64,000 nucleotides of DNA. It comes from Lepturacanthus savala. Taxonomy: Eukaryota; Chordata; Actinopteri; Scombriformes; Trichiuridae. The stretch is taken from positions 19,160,356-19,224,355 of the forward strand of contig CM060470.1 in NCBI GenBank assembly GCA_030544235.1. The letters run 5' to 3'. A program made the position numbers and the translations under genes. Position 1 is the stretch's first letter. Every line of letters begins with the position of its first letter. Positions 11,061 to 24,110 of this stretch are shown one piece after another. The notes beneath the pieces are model-generated. The model was not told the origin of the DNA and did not search any database. It saw nothing but the letters and a program-made list of their open reading frames with translations.

Positions 11061-12250
11061 GAAGAGGAGCCGTCTAGACATCAATGCTTCAGCTGAGCCT
11101 CTTTTAATATGAGTCCGAGCAGCTCTGGGTGGGAAACGAAGCTGGTTTGTGTTGGGGGGAGGTGTGAGGTCACAGTCACTGATCCCAGGCAGAGCTTGAC
11201 CTTGCTGATACAACTTGATGTCAGATCTGCAGACAACAGTTTGTAGCAGGTCACATGTCTCCTCTTTACAATCTTTATTGCTGCTGATCGCTGACGTGTG
11301 TTTATTCATCTATCAATATTCATTCTGGACCTTCAGGACCCTTTAAAACCTCATTTACCCACAGAACTACATCTGTTACCATGTTCTGCTTGTCCAGTGC
11401 AATGTTGATTCTTCTTTGTGAAGACGACCCTTGTTTCTTGTTCATCTGTTGAAAGAGGAAAGTTTCTCTGTTTTCACCTTCAAAGTGACACGGGAGGTGA
11501 ATCTGTACTGATCACTATGAAATAGTTGTATTACACATCTAGCCTGGTCTCCTAAGGTCCTTGTCCCAGTCTAGATGTCTCCCATGTTCCCTCTGGTCAG
11601 TCAACCCCCTTCACTTCTGATCATCTTGACTCTTTTTGACACCATCAGCTCACATTAATCTGACCAGAATAACATGTGTTGCTGCTGTGGATCCTGGAGG
11701 ATCAGTGAGGATCAGATGAGTCGAGTTCTGGCTCATTCTGGGAGTCCAAATTGATGTTATCAAGGTTCTTGCCCCACTTCAGAATCAGTATCTGTAACTT
11801 TCCAGGATCCATGGTGGTGTTGGATTGGAGGTTTGGATGTAGTGGGTCCAGGTGGTTCACAGGTGGGTCAGTTTTTACAGTTTCTGGATTCTCTTCCTTT
11901 CTGGGCTGAGTATGGACTCGTGTTCTGACTCATCTCAGCTGTTCTGATTTCTGACAGGAGCTTCATGTTGAGCAAAGACAGGTTATCAGCTGGATGATCC
12001 CTTCAGGATCAAGACTGTCCTGTCTTAACCTCTCCAGGTGGGTCCAGGTTTAGCAGCTGTTCCTCTGTACTGCTGTTAGTTGTGAGTTAGCTGTTCAGCT
12101 TCAACTCCTCATCTCTATCATCTGACACTAAGACGGTTAGTGGTTCTTGTTCTGAGAAGATCTCAGGTCCACAAACCTCTGAACAGCACTGTTGTGTGAT
12201 GGTTTGATCAGTATAAAACTAGATTTTTTCCTCTCAGCTCTTATAGGTTG

Positions 12251-12252
<2 letters not shown>
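11061..12252. other. Unassigned intergenic sequence
   Basis: No gene recognised. 11.55-12.18 kb has the uneven look of an old inactive element but I cannot place the family. Confidence 0.5.
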
Positions 12253-12347
<95 letters not shown>

Positions 12348-12536
12348 TATATATATATATATATAAATATATATTATTTTATATAATATATATATTATAT
12401 TATATTCTAAATAATATATATTATATTATTTTATAAATATATATTATTTATATATATATATATATTATATATTATTATTTTGTGTGTATAAAATAATACA
12501 AATATGCAACTATCTTTATATTGTGCTTACCTGAAC

Positions 12537-12602
<66 letters not shown>

Positions 12603-12653
12603 GTCTGTACAAATGTATGTGTGCATGTGTGTGTATGTGTGTGTGTGTGTGTG
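12253..12653. repeat. Compound microsatellite: (CT)n-(AT)n ... (GT)n-(GA)n
   Basis: (CT)20 at 12253-12292, AT-rich 12292-12480, (GT)n 12539-12580, (GA)n 12581-12603, GT-like to 12653. The short open frames here are repeat translations. Confidence 0.95.
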
Positions 12654-12928
12654 GAGCAGGTGGGGGGTGGGGAGAGAGGGTAATGGGTCAGGACTCTATT
12701 TTGAACAAGTACTTGCTGGTTCTTTAATAAACCTTTGACCCTGCGGGGTCGTTTCTCCTAAACAACTGTGCCGCTGCCACCCACAGAGTCACCGACTGTA
12801 CTTTAGCCTTCACCTCATCTCTGTTCTTCATTCACTCACTGATCCATCCATTCTTATTTTAGATCAGGGCTCCACAGGGTCCATGTGGCTCATTATCAAT
12901 CTGATTTTTAAAGCTTTTTACTGGATTT

Positions 12929-13695
12929 CTGCATAAGTAGTACATTACTTAGTACATTTACTCAAGTACAGTTTTGAGATACTTGTATTTTACTTGAGTT
13001 TTCCATGTGAAGCTATTTCATTATTCCTTCATTATTCTATTGTCTGAAGCTTTATTTCAATTAAGATGCAGTTTAATATTCATTCATTCATCTTCTATAC
13101 CTGCTTATTCCTCATTAGGGCCACGGGGTCTGCTGGAGCCAATCCCAGCACATTACAGGTGAGAGGCAGCCTATTGTGGGGCATGCACACCATTCACTCA
13201 CACACTCACACCTATGGGCAATTTAGAGTCTCCAATTAACCTCAGCAATTTTCTGGACTGTGGGAGGAAGCCAGAGAACCTGGTGAAAACCCACACAGAC
13301 ACGGGGAGAACATGCAAACTCCACACAGAAAGGTCCCAGACCAGACCGAGGTCTTGAACCTGTGACCTTCTTGCTGTGAGGCAACAGTGCTAACCCCTGC
13401 GTGTCACCCCAGTCTAATATTTTACATTAAATAATTAATACACTAACATTAATTGTCCCTTCTCTTTGTATGAACACTTTCAAATATAAAGCAGTACTTT
13501 TACTAATAATCTACACAAAGTATCTCAACTGGTTATCTGGTGGTCTCAATTGATAAAATTAAACTACTTAGTGATTAAACAAGCAGTATAATTCACTATG
13601 ATAATATAAGATGGTCTGTATAATGAGTACTTTTACTTTTATACTTTAAGTACATTTAGCTGATAATACTTGTGTAGTTTTACTGAAGTAATATT
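12929..13695. mobile_element. ACTCAAGTAC-type dispersed repeat, split by a SINE
   Basis: Two halves (12929-13078 and 13413-13695) match in order the uninterrupted copy near 23796-24110 (TACTCAAGTACAG ... AAGATGCAG ... GCAGTACTTTTACTA). The SINE-like element occupies the gap. Relatives lie near 46.12-46.36, 52.56-52.69 and 56.03-56.56 kb. Confidence 0.6.
13079..13412 (-). mobile_element. SINE-like element, copy 2 (minus strand)
   Basis: Full-length reverse copy: ATTC tail on the left, CCAATTAACCTCAG body, box-B complement GGTCTTGAACCTGTGAC and head on the right. Inserted into the ACTCAAGTAC repeat. Confidence 0.75.
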
Positions 13696-13786
13696 TATTT
13701 ATTATTTATTTATTTTTCTATGTACTTACTGTAAATATGCTTTACAGGAAATATCATGCAATGCATTTCTGTCAACATAAGAAACT

Positions 13787-13793
13787 GTATATA

Positions 13794-13860
<67 letters not shown>
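13787..13860. repeat. (AT)n-(GT)n microsatellite
   Basis: AT-rich with GT interruptions, then about 18 GT units. Confidence 0.95.
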
Positions 13861-13864
<4 letters not shown>

Positions 13865-14079
13865 TATATACTTTTGATATATATATGAGTATTCCCTATA
13901 TGTGTTAGGGATGGGAGAGGGGTGGGGGCGGGGCTGAGGAGCAGGCTCCGCCTCCTCATTTCAATGTGAAAGTCTTTAGGTCTGAAGCAGGGTGTTCTCA
14001 ATCTGTCCTGTTGGCTCTGTGACCCCTCACATGTGGGCTGGGGTCAGCGGTTCAGCCCCCAACAAAGCCCCCGTCACTT

Positions 14080-14260
14080 CTGATGTCACTCAGATGCTGC
14101 CCCCCACCTCCCTCCACAACAGCCACGAGGGCAACAGCACCCTTAACAATAATCTAATTAGGTATCAATGAGCTCCGTAGCCCTGGATGTAATTGGCTTT
14201 TTATGGGCGGGTTGGTTTGGGAGGGGGGGTACAGCTGGTGGCAATAAATGAGACAGGATA
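14080..14260. promoter_or_regulatory. Candidate conserved non-coding element
   Basis: Unique block with AACAATAATCTAATTAGGTA, GGATGTAATTGGC and TTTTTATGGGC motifs. No coding frame. Confidence 0.4.
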
Positions 14261-14619
14261 CATCCTCATAAATGTTTAGCATGTGCTACACACACACACA
14301 CTCACACACACATCTTCTAGTTTCACTGATTCCGGCATCTGTAGCTTTAAATCTGACGGATATTGGCTGATTTTCCTCTGATGCTGTATAAATGAAGTTA
14401 TTGACTCTAGATCTGTCATTCTGTTTTTCTTCCATCGTTGTTGCTGCTGTTTCACACCATCTAAACCAAATCAAACACTGATTTTCGGCAGCGGCCTCAG
14501 TGTTTGTGAAATGAGCTAAAACAGAATCAGGTTCCTCAACACGCTGTTATCATGAAGTATGTGAAAGTCAATTAGCTCCTGCTAACCAGACAGCCCCCCC
14601 CCCATGTACTTCCTCTTTA

Positions 14620-14890
14620 CTATCGCCTCAGAGCCGCCATGACGGCTGCAGCACCGACTCGCTACATTAGCTCAACGAAGGAGCAGGGGCGCGCTAATGA
14701 GACACGGGCGTGGGCTCAGCAGCTCGTTCATCATCCTGCTGCCTCCAATTCCAACGCCCTTTTATCAGCCCGCCGGGCGCCGTGTCAGCCCCCCCCACAT
14801 TAATCAGCTGTCCGGCCAGGCAGGGGCCTGATAATGCACTATTAGCCACCGAGCTCCGCAATCATTACAGGCCAATGAAAAGGCCAAGGA
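14620..14890. promoter_or_regulatory. Candidate conserved non-coding element
   Basis: GC-rich unique sequence with CATTAATCAGCTGTCCGG, CTGATAATGCACTATTAGC and GCAATCATTACAGGCCAATG. It ends at a (CA)n. The 126-aa frame crossing it runs into the microsatellite. Confidence 0.42.
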
Positions 14891-14895
14891 TTACA

Positions 14896-14897
<2 letters not shown>

Positions 14898-14981
<84 letters not shown>
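14898..14981. repeat. (CA)n microsatellite
   Basis: About 40 units. Confidence 0.95.
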
Positions 14982-15115
14982 CCTTAGAGAGAGAGAGTCT
15001 CCTGGAATCAACAACGCCGACCAGGAGGCGGAAATTAGTGAACTGGCACAAAGCTCAGGAAGGTTTGGATCAAAACGTCTGCTCCTCTAGAGGCTTCAGT
15101 TCCGGGCTGATCCGG

Positions 15116-15116
<1 letters not shown>

Positions 15117-15201
<85 letters not shown>
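15117..15201. repeat. (AT)n microsatellite
   Basis: About 42 units; cruciform-prone. Confidence 0.95.
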
Positions 15202-15203
<2 letters not shown>

Positions 15204-15779
15204 AGGTGAAGTTAAAAAAACAGTATGTGATTAGAAACAATTTTATGTTGTTTAATGTGTCAGTGTTAACAAAAACACTTGTTCAGACTTGTGTGTAAAT
15301 ATCTCATTCTCTCTGTTGTGATGTCACAAGAGGACAGTAATAGTACTAATAACACTCACACTAATACTAATAACCCTGGATCCATGTAGATCCACCTCTT
15401 TCAGGAGTGTTTGTTGATTTTTGTTGCTCTGAGGGGAGGGGCATTTCTGACAGAGCTCAGCCAATCACAGCAGAGTGTGTGTTTCAGTAGGGAGGGGAGG
15501 AGGTGAGTATGTGAGGGCGACGTTTGGACCATAATAACGTGAAAATTAATATAAAAAGACAATGAAGATTAAAATATTTTACTGAAAAAATTAAAAAATA
15601 AGGTTAAATTACCAAAATCAAGAATAGAAGCTGAAATAAGATCATTATAAAGATCAATAAAGATCTGTTAATTAATAACATAATTAAGATAATTCTACTC
15701 ATTATTTGACTAATTGGAGAGTTTCCAGTTGTTAAGATCTATTTTTATCCATGTTTCATCCTTTTCCGTGTTTCCTGTG

Positions 15780-16080
15780 GAGCTGCTGGTCATCACTCAT
15801 TCATTACCTGGGGCTTCACAGTGATCAATGGTTATGAATGTCAGCGCTGCAGAACACCAAAACCCCCTGGTAGTAATTCGTTGGTATGGATCATAATCGT
15901 AATTATGAGATATGCTTTCACTTCCCTTTCTGATTATCTGTCTGCATGCATGAGTGAGCCAACATTAGAGCTGGAAAAACATCCATCATGTGCAGCCGCA
16001 GCGGCAGATGAGCGGCATTAGTCTGTGATAGATAGCTGCTGAAAGCTAATGATTAGCTGATGTAGCTTCTGAGCTGAAGA
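15780..16080. promoter_or_regulatory. Candidate conserved non-coding element
   Basis: Unique sequence with GGTAGTAATTCG, ATCGTAATTATGAG and TCTGCATGCATGAG. Flanks are ordinary AT-rich DNA. Confidence 0.4.
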
Positions 16081-18440
16081 CTGGACCGGACTCGACCATC
16101 TGATCTCAGAGCTGCTTCCTCTGCTCCGTCTCTGAAGGAACAAATTTGTCCACATCACAAACATCTAAACAAGGTGATACAGGACACAGACTGTTTCTCT
16201 GCTTCAGCATTTCACAAATACACAGGAGGACGAATCCATCATCATCATTATCATCACACCGAGAGGTCAAAGGTGAAACCTGCTGAGATCATATCTGAAT
16301 GTCTCACACGGAACACATAGACATTTAATATATAAATAATATTTATATGTACAGGCTGTGAGCTGCCAACAAGAAGCTTCAGGACGTCTTCTCCCATTAG
16401 GACATTATAATAAACCAGAATATAACAGCATCAAAAGGGGAGGAGCACTTCTAGCTGTAACTCAGACACCAGCTCTTCATCATGTGATACTGTGAGGATC
16501 CTGATTGAGAAGTTAAACATGTGTCTGAGTTTCTGAGAGGTCAGAGGTCAAGCCTCCATTATCCATCATCATTATTATTGATGGTCCTTCCAGAAAATAC
16601 TTCTCAGAACATTCAGTGTTTTTGTCCCTGTGTTTGTCTGTTTCTTGACATTGTTGAAGATGAATCTGATCTGATGGAGATCGTTCAGTCTACGTCTTTA
16701 AACTTTCACTGTTGAAACGGTTTTCAGTGTCTTTTCTAGCGCTGGGACGTTAACGCATTAATTATGATTAATTAATTACAAAATAAATAATGCATTAAAT
16801 ACATTCAAGCATTTTAATGCAGTTTACATGCCAAACATTGTGGTACATTTGTCAGTCACCATGGTGGTTCAGGACAGTTTTACTAATGCACACAGCTGCT
16901 GCTACAACAATGAAAGCTGCTGGACGGTGTTCTTTAACGTCATTTGCGGTCAGGGCTGAGGCGCTGAATCGCATCCAGACGCATTTGAGCATGTGTGTCA
17001 TAGTGTGGGGGTGTGTCCCCTGATGCTCATCCCGCTTGCCATCAGAAAAAGTGAAAGTTCTCTTTTCTAGTTGCAGCATGGGGGAGGCGCAGCCCCGTGC
17101 CACAAAGAATATGATGCGGTATGAATGGTCTAATGTGTTAACATGTAGTTATTCTAAATGAAACAGACCTAGTCTGAATACAACTCCACCTTCAGTGGTC
17201 ACGTCTTCTTCCTTGATTTTTTTAATAAATTAGACTCAGTGCTTGTTTGTAACTGATGGATTTCCCAGGACTGTAGACCACTACCAGTGGTTGAAAATTA
17301 GGCACATTTCAACAACAAGGTAATTCAAAGTGCTTTACATAAAACATTAAAAGCATCAAGATACAATTTAAGACAGTTGATTAAAATTAGGTTTAAAATG
17401 TGCTACAGATAGTGGCTAAAATCCACTTACAGGAAATAAATGTTTCGGGCCAAATATTGTATTGTATAGTCTTTTCATGTTGACCCAAACCAATCGGTGG
17501 AGCTTCAGGTTTCAATCAAACAGTGCTTTAAACATACATGTGTTTACTTTCCAAACGTATTATTATCATTATACAACACATGGTTAAACAAGGCTAGACA
17601 ACACATCTGCGAATTAAAAGCAGTGCGTTGACGTGATGGAGGTAGAACGACATGAAGTTCTGATCAGTGACACCAACAAACTCCTGCTTTAAAGGAGGAG
17701 TTCAACAATTTAATCAGACCCACAGCACATGTTGTTGTTCTTAGCCAACAATAAGGAAAGTTTCCTTTGTCACAACTTGATGAGACACATCAACAGGTCT
17801 GTTTATTGTTGTTGTTGTTGTTTATTTTTTTTGTGACCAGGTGGTTTCTGTTTTGCATGCAACTAGTTGATGTGTGAAAGTTCAGAAAATCGACCTCAAG
17901 ACCAAAAAAACTGGGTCACTTTTCCGTTGTGTCATATTCAGGTTCCGTTTGAAAGCCAAGACATAAACATTAGTTAATAAACATGTTGGTGAGTGGATCA
18001 GCTTCACAAAGAGAGAAATAAAGGCTCAGTAAACAGCTGCCGGCTGAGTTTAGTTCGCTGTTTTCCTGATTAGCATCTTTTCACAGCGACTGAAGTGTTT
18101 GATGACAGTAGATGTTACATAGAGCAGAGTGCTAATCCTCATATTCTAACACCTTTGAAATCACAAATTAACAATGATCAGGTTATGGCTGAGCAACTTC
18201 AGTACCTGTGAAGCAGTAAAGACTTTCAAGCATTTTCCTGTGGTTGTATATCAATTGATGGTTTTAGCATAAGGACAAAGCCTGAAATAATCTGCAGCAT
18301 GCGTCTGCCTGAGCTCAACAGGCGGGAATAAAGCAGTCGGAGGTTTGTCCCGTTGCCTCAGTATCGACTCCTGATGTGTGTGGCTGTAAATCAGCTGGTG
18401 GCAGTGGATCAGAGAAATGGCGGCTGTGATGAATCCACCT
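16081..18440. other. Intergenic; dispersed repeat fragments
   Basis: 16.74-17.47 kb holds degenerate repeat pieces (GGACGTTAACGCATTAAT, GTGGCTAAAATCCACTTAC, CAATTCAAAGTGCTTTACAT). The first two resemble 1.94-2.11 kb. The remainder is unassigned. No gene. Confidence 0.5.
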
Positions 18441-18900
18441 TTAAATAAATCCTGTGAAGATCAGAGGACGGTCCTGACGCCGCTGACTGTGACAGTCAGA
18501 TGTTATATGAGCGCTGGCGTTATAATGACAGTCACGGCCATTATTCCATCAGCCCCTGTCTCCTGCTGAGTGGGCGTGTCTAATTATGAAGCACCGCCGT
18601 AAACCGGGGTCATCATGAGCGGTTAGCGTCACGTCATCACCTGAGCAGCAGTGACCTGCTGATAGAATCAGCTCCTCCTGTCACAGCTGATCACTGTAGC
18701 TGATTTATGGGCAGTAAGAGGATGTGGCGTGGCCGGGCCGCAGACAGCAACAGGCGCTGAGTCTCTGTGACCGTCAGCCTCCATCCGCTCATATCAGCAT
18801 CTGCCTGATAACAGGCTGCGTCTCAGGCCTGAACCACACGGCCTCGAAATGCTGCACAACACCCCCGTTATCAGTCTGTGGAGGATATGGAGCCAGCTGA
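18441..18900. promoter_or_regulatory. Candidate conserved non-coding element
   Basis: Unique GC-richer block with paired TGACAGTCA-like motifs (GACTGTGACAGTCAGATG, AATGACAGTCACGGCC) and GTCTAATTATGAAGC. The repeated TGACAG core resembles MEIS/TGIF sites. Confidence 0.38.
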
Positions 18901-19463
18901 CTGCAGATATGATGCCTTCATACACTTTTATTATTCAGATGCTGCGTGTTTTAGGACTGACAGACCTTCAACACAGGCATGTTTCTCCACCGCCCTAAAG
19001 ATATCACAATATTATAATAGCTAATGGTTATGGTTAAATTAATACTCAGTTTAAAAAGATGATTGCTGCTGATAAAAACAGAAGAAGAAGTTGTTCCATA
19101 CAGAAAAAGTAGCTGGAGACTAGTGGTCTTTTGGACATTTTACTGGATGTTGTTGCACATTTAATGTTACACATTAGTGTCATTTTAACTATTAGATTTT
19201 CTGAACTCTAACACATATTTACATACATCCATACACTTTGTCAAAGCTATAGTGTTTATTTTATGAAGGTTATATTAGGCTCTGACAAAATGTACCTGAG
19301 TTTGGGAGAAATGTTTGTGTATATTGGTGTGAACATTATAATTATAATAATCTAAGGAAAATATCAGGTTCAACAGGTAGGAAAAGGTGTCCAAGTTGGA
19401 AAATGCAGAACTCTTTTACGCCCTATTGTGTTCAGGTCAAATTTTACCTGCTTCAAGTTAAAA
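18901..19463. other. Unassigned AT-rich sequence
   Basis: No gene or clear element. Confidence 0.5.
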
Positions 19464-19886
19464 TACAGCTCTCCACTGCATTTTTTTTCACAATCAGCAT
19501 TTGTTGAATTCCAACCAAGAGGTACCAGGAGTGGAATAAAGTCATCCAAGAACAATGGTAAAGCACATGCACACATGACATGACACATGAAAGCTAAACA
19601 CTAATGTAAACATTAGTAAAATTAGTAAAATAAATTTGATCTTGTTTATTTGCATTGTTTGAGGTTGGAAAACACTGTATTTTGTTTGTTATTTTGACCA
19701 TTTGTCATTTTCTGCAAATAAATGCTCTAAATGACAATATTTTTATTTGGAATTTTGGAGAAATGGTGTCAGTAGTTTATAGCCTCGAACAAAAATGTTC
19801 CTTTTTCCCAATCATATACCTATGAGTAGTAAAAATCAGAAAAAAGATCATTTTGCAGTGGTCTTTTATTTATTTCCAGAGCTGTA
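19464..19886 (+). mobile_element. Tc1/mariner-type derivative, second copy
   Basis: Same family as 6641-7203 with TACAGCTCT and GAGCTGTA borders, but with more internal loss and a decayed left repeat. It shares the CAGGAGTGGAATAAAGTCA and TTTGTCATTTTCTGCAAATA segments. Confidence 0.8.
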
Positions 19887-20329
19887 GTTCATAAATCGTG
19901 TACAGCTTTTACATTTACTTATTATTTACTTTTTTATGTTTGTAAACATTTGATTTGATTTGATGTCCAGGTCAGAAGCTGCAGCTTCTCTGTGTTTCAC
20001 AGTTTACACAGTTTATAATCTAATCGGATCCTCTATAGTCTCGAAGGAGAGCAGATCTGCTGCATGATAGACAAGGCACCAACCGCCGTATCTGAATCAA
20101 CATGACTGTGGATCAGATGAAGGATTTGAAGACATCTCTGTGGCTTTAAGAGATTTAAACAGACATTTTTATTTGACAAGAAGAATAATCCCAGATGAGT
20201 CAATGATGAAAGTCCTGGTTAGCTGCAGACGGACACGGACAGATTCTTGCTGCTGCAGTTAATGCTGTTCCACCTGTGAGACTCAGGTGGAAGAAGGTGT
20301 TCATCCTGACCTTTGCAGTACAGGCCTGG
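19887..20329. other. Unassigned intergenic sequence
   Basis: No gene or recognised repeat. Confidence 0.5.
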
Positions 20330-20560
20330 AAGCTCTTTCTTTAATTAGCCGTGTCATTTCTTCGGCTGCTGCTTTACATTAATCCATTTGACTCCAGCGT
20401 GCGGCTCACTGCCTGATCGTAAAGTTTGGGAGTTTCCTGCTTTATGGCGTCTTTCCGCCTGCACAGTGTCAAGGTTCTGATGGAGGGAATTAGTCCTGAC
20501 CTTTATGGAGGAGGAGTAGAAGGCCTGTCATTAGCCAGCTACCAGGAAGACATTACTCCG
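20330..20560. promoter_or_regulatory. Candidate conserved non-coding element
   Basis: Unique block with CTTTAATTAGCCGTGTC, CATTAATCCATTTGAC and GAATTAGTCCTGACC motifs. Confidence 0.4.
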
Positions 20561-20967
20561 CCTTGGTGACCTACACAGATACTGTTCAGATAAGAGATGA
20601 AGAATCATCGTTCTGTCCCTGGAAGCTCCAGACGGAAAAAGAATGAATGTCTTCCCTGACCTGCTGCGATTCTGCTCAGATTCCTGTGGGAGCAGCTTTA
20701 ACTCCTCAGGTATAGCAGATATATCTGCCGCTGTGTTCTGAGGTCGATCTACTGTACAGGTTTGACTCAGCATGTGGAAGAAGATGTGAATGGATTTTTT
20801 TTAAGCTGTAAATAAATGTCAGAAATCTGGATTCTTTAAAATAAGCTTTTTTTAAGATTAAATTTAAACATGGTCGAATAATAATAATTTATAATGGATA
20901 AATCAAGATAGTTTTATTCAATAGTAGACTAATATAATAAATACAAGGTCCTTTCACCAATAATAAT

Positions 20968-21322
20968 TAGGACTGAAACTATTGACTATTATAATAGTCA
21001 TAATATATATTTATTTATTATTTATATATAATTAATCTATTGATTTTTGAAATGATCAATCAATTAGTTGCTTGGTTCATAAAATGGTGTAAAATGTTGT
21101 TCCCTGTTTCTCAAATCTGAAGATTTAACCTAATATGTTTTTTTTTGTCTAAACCAACAGACCACAACCCAAAGATCATCACTGTACTATTACAGAAGAC
21201 TAAAGAAACCAGAAAAAAATCAATTTTGATATTTTCTTCTTAAAAATGACACAAATCGATTGCTAATGAAAGTAATAGTTGGCAGTTAATCGATTAAGTG
21301 GCTAATTGTCACAGCTCTAATA
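20968..21322. mobile_element. Second copy of the AGAGCTGCAAC-type MITE
   Basis: Shares long segments with 4992-5324 (GGTTCATAAAATGGTGTAAA, CCACAACCCAAAGATCATC) and ends TAATTGTCACAGCTCTAAT. Divergent and old. Confidence 0.6.
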
Positions 21323-21499
21323 ATATTAATAATTTAAACCTTCTTTCTGGCCATGCAGCAGCAGTCATGCATGTTTATGATTTGACTGTTGCTCAAGTGA
21401 CGTTGTTATTCTTGTTATTTTGCTTGTTTTAAAGATAACTCCGCACCAGTTGCATGTCTTATAAACATGAACCCATCAACACAAAAAGATCTGATCTGA

Positions 21500-21840
21500 C
21501 TAAAGGGTCAGAGCCTTAAGACCTGTGATGTGAAGGTGTGTTTGAGTTTCCTGTTTATCAGCAGGTGAATAACCTGCAGCTTGCATCAGAGGCTGAAGCA
21601 GCATTTCCTTCCACAGATACAGATGTGCAGCATCCAGGGGCTGAAGCAGCTTAGAGCAGCGTGATCGCAGCATCCAGCTGTGACGCTTCCTGTCTGACCC
21701 GCTCTGTGCTGCGAGCGGCCAGGCGGCGTCTGGGCGGAGCCAGACACCCACCGTCTGCCTCCTCTCTGTCTGAACGCCCCCCACCTCCACCCTGACGAGC
21801 TTCCTGAGATAATTACTCATTAGTCAGGTGAGAGACAGGT
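21500..21840. promoter_or_regulatory. GC-rich unique block
   Basis: Mixed sequence ending GAGATAATTACTCATTAGTC. The 106-aa minus-strand frame across it has no domain. Possible regulatory element. Confidence 0.28.
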
Positions 21841-22494
21841 TGATAGGGGCAGACGTTACCTGAGGAGGATTTATCACAGCATTAAAGGAGAGTTTCAGCA
21901 TTTTTCAGCACAGAGCCTATTTTCCTACTTTGAGTGATCCTAGGAAACGTCGAGGAAGAAGCAGCTGCTCCACAGCTGTAACAGAAGCAGCCTGAGCCTG
22001 CAGCTGTTTGCATCAGACTCGGCTTCTTATCATAGGGCAGAAGTGCGTGTGGAGAGCTCCTTGAGTCCTGCGAGAGTTAACATGTTAAAGTCAGCTGTGT
22101 TTGCAAACCATGGATCAATAATACAGAACTGATGAACAGGCTGGAGATACAGTATTTATTCATGGGCCCCAAAATAGTCGAACCAGTCTCACTGGATAAG
22201 GTCAATAATCCTAATTTAAAGGAGTTTCACGCTATATTTTAACTTTATTTCTGTCAGTTTGGGGATTGAAACAGCTCCTCCTCACCTTCAGTCACTTGTT
22301 CCACTCTGCAACTGCAGTGAATTTGGAGAAATGGCAGCATTATAATAACACTCACTGCTGCTCCAATGTTAGCCAAATATACATAATTATCCAAGTTGAA
22401 AAATATAAATTCTCCTTCAACGCAAAGACTTAAAGTCTAATGTTGAGAGGTTGTGATAATAGGTAAATCTCCAGAAACATACAGATTCTTATTG

Positions 22495-22528
22495 TGTGTG
22501 TGTATATATATGTATATATATATGTATA

Positions 22529-22568
<40 letters not shown>
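22495..22568. repeat. (AT)n/(GT)n microsatellite
   Basis: Alternating TA and TGTA units. Confidence 0.93.
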
Positions 22569-22570
<2 letters not shown>

Positions 22571-22919
22571 ATATGTTTCTGTGTGAGTGTCAGGTTCTTC
22601 CTGGATTTTCCCTCTTCGACCTGTTCAACCAAATCATAAAATAAAATACATTTTCATAAAGAAAAAATCATCTTTGTTCTCATGTGACCTGCAGATAATA
22701 CAATAATCTGCCTTGTTTGTGTATATATTATATATAAATATTAGACACTTTGTCATAGTTGTTGTTTTCAGAGATTAATTTTCACGTAGTTATCTTTTTC
22801 TTCATCAGTGAATATCTTTGGTTGTAGTTTTGGTTGAGAGAGAAGCTGTTTGATATTTTTATATCCTGATTTTCGTGTCTCTAAAAGTTTCTCTCTCTTT
22901 CCTTTTTTTTTTCCTTCAC

Positions 22920-23500
22920 TGAAGTGGGAAATTGAACATGACTACTCCGACCTCTGCGTGTTGTTACCTCACACACCTTCTCGACCCACCACTGAATGCT
23001 AAATTCAATCAAAGGCAATGCCACTGTGATCAAGGGGCTGGTTTCACAGTTGCTTTTGGCTCAGACTCCAGGTGCTTTAAACCGGACCCACTAAAGGACA
23101 TCGGGAGTCAGACTAAACACACACACACAGTCCCTAAAGGCTGAGCTGGCAGAGCCTTTTTCTTGTTATTATATATTTTCTCTCTGCGTGAGCCGGGGGT
23201 ACGGGAACCCTATGCCAGAGCGTTTATTGATCCTGAGCTGGGTCGGCAGAGCTCCCGCCTGCCTCAACATTGAGCACATATGAACTAACAGAGGCGCTGC
23301 AGTTTTTCATTAAGTGAAATGTAGATGTGATTGAGAAATTCTGCTGCTCTGGGCTGAAGAAAGGAACTGAAAACCACACTCTGAAAGTATTTCTGAAGAA
23401 CTCACAGAATGCCGAGCTCCGACTGTAATTGGTGACAGACCCTCCGCAGATCTTAGATAAGCTGTAATATATTTGACTTGTCATCACCTTTTATATTGAT
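22920..23500. promoter_or_regulatory. Candidate conserved non-coding block
   Basis: High-complexity unique sequence in two parts around an 11-bp CA stretch. It includes ATCAAAGGCAATG (TCF/LEF-like ATCAAAG), CTGTAATTGGTGAC and AGATAAGC. Wnt input is known for en1 in the midbrain-hindbrain, so the TCF-like site is worth testing. Confidence 0.42.
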
Positions 23501-23795
23501 GTATTTTTTGTTCCTTCCACTTATATTTGTTAACATGCAGTTGATTTGTGTCTTCAGATTTCAGATATCTTCAGATTGTTGAGTCAGGAATTGAAAACGC
23601 TCTGACCTCAGACCACTGGCACCACACAGAACCCAACATGTCCAACGTCCAAACCAAAACTGCCTGAGATGCTGAGAACTCTGAGCCACAAACTGGGAGC
23701 GATGCATCGATAAGAAGAACAATGCAGCTTTCTCACAGCTGAAGATCCTTCAGAGACCTAAATGGCTACTCAGCAAGTACATTCATTCAAGTAGT

Positions 23796-24110
23796 ACTCA
23801 AGTACAGCTTTATGGTACTTGTATATAAGTATTTCCATGTGATACTACTTTATACTTCACTACATTTATCTGACAGCTACTTTAAGATGCAGATATTAAT
23901 ATTTACATCAATTAATATACTTAAATATTCTATTATTCACATTTAATTAAATTGTCTCTCTTTTAATTTGGCCTTTTCTGTGAAAGCTTGAAATATTATG
24001 ATGCAGTACTTTTACTATTAATGTACATAAAGTATCTCAAACCTGTCACAGCATATTTTTAGACGACAGTATTTGTACTTTTACTGCAGTAAAGTATCAT
24101 AGTACTTTAT
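23796..24110. mobile_element. ACTCAAGTAC-type dispersed repeat, uninterrupted copy
   Basis: Reference copy for the split element at 12929-13695. Confidence 0.6.

Noticed and set aside
12541..12653. CRISPR-like direct repeats
   Set aside because: Simple-sequence repeats in a vertebrate genome; no spacer-repeat structure anywhere in the window.
14298..14310. Many short open frames with CVCVCV or HTHTHT tracts across the window
   Set aside because: All are translations of CA/GT microsatellites.
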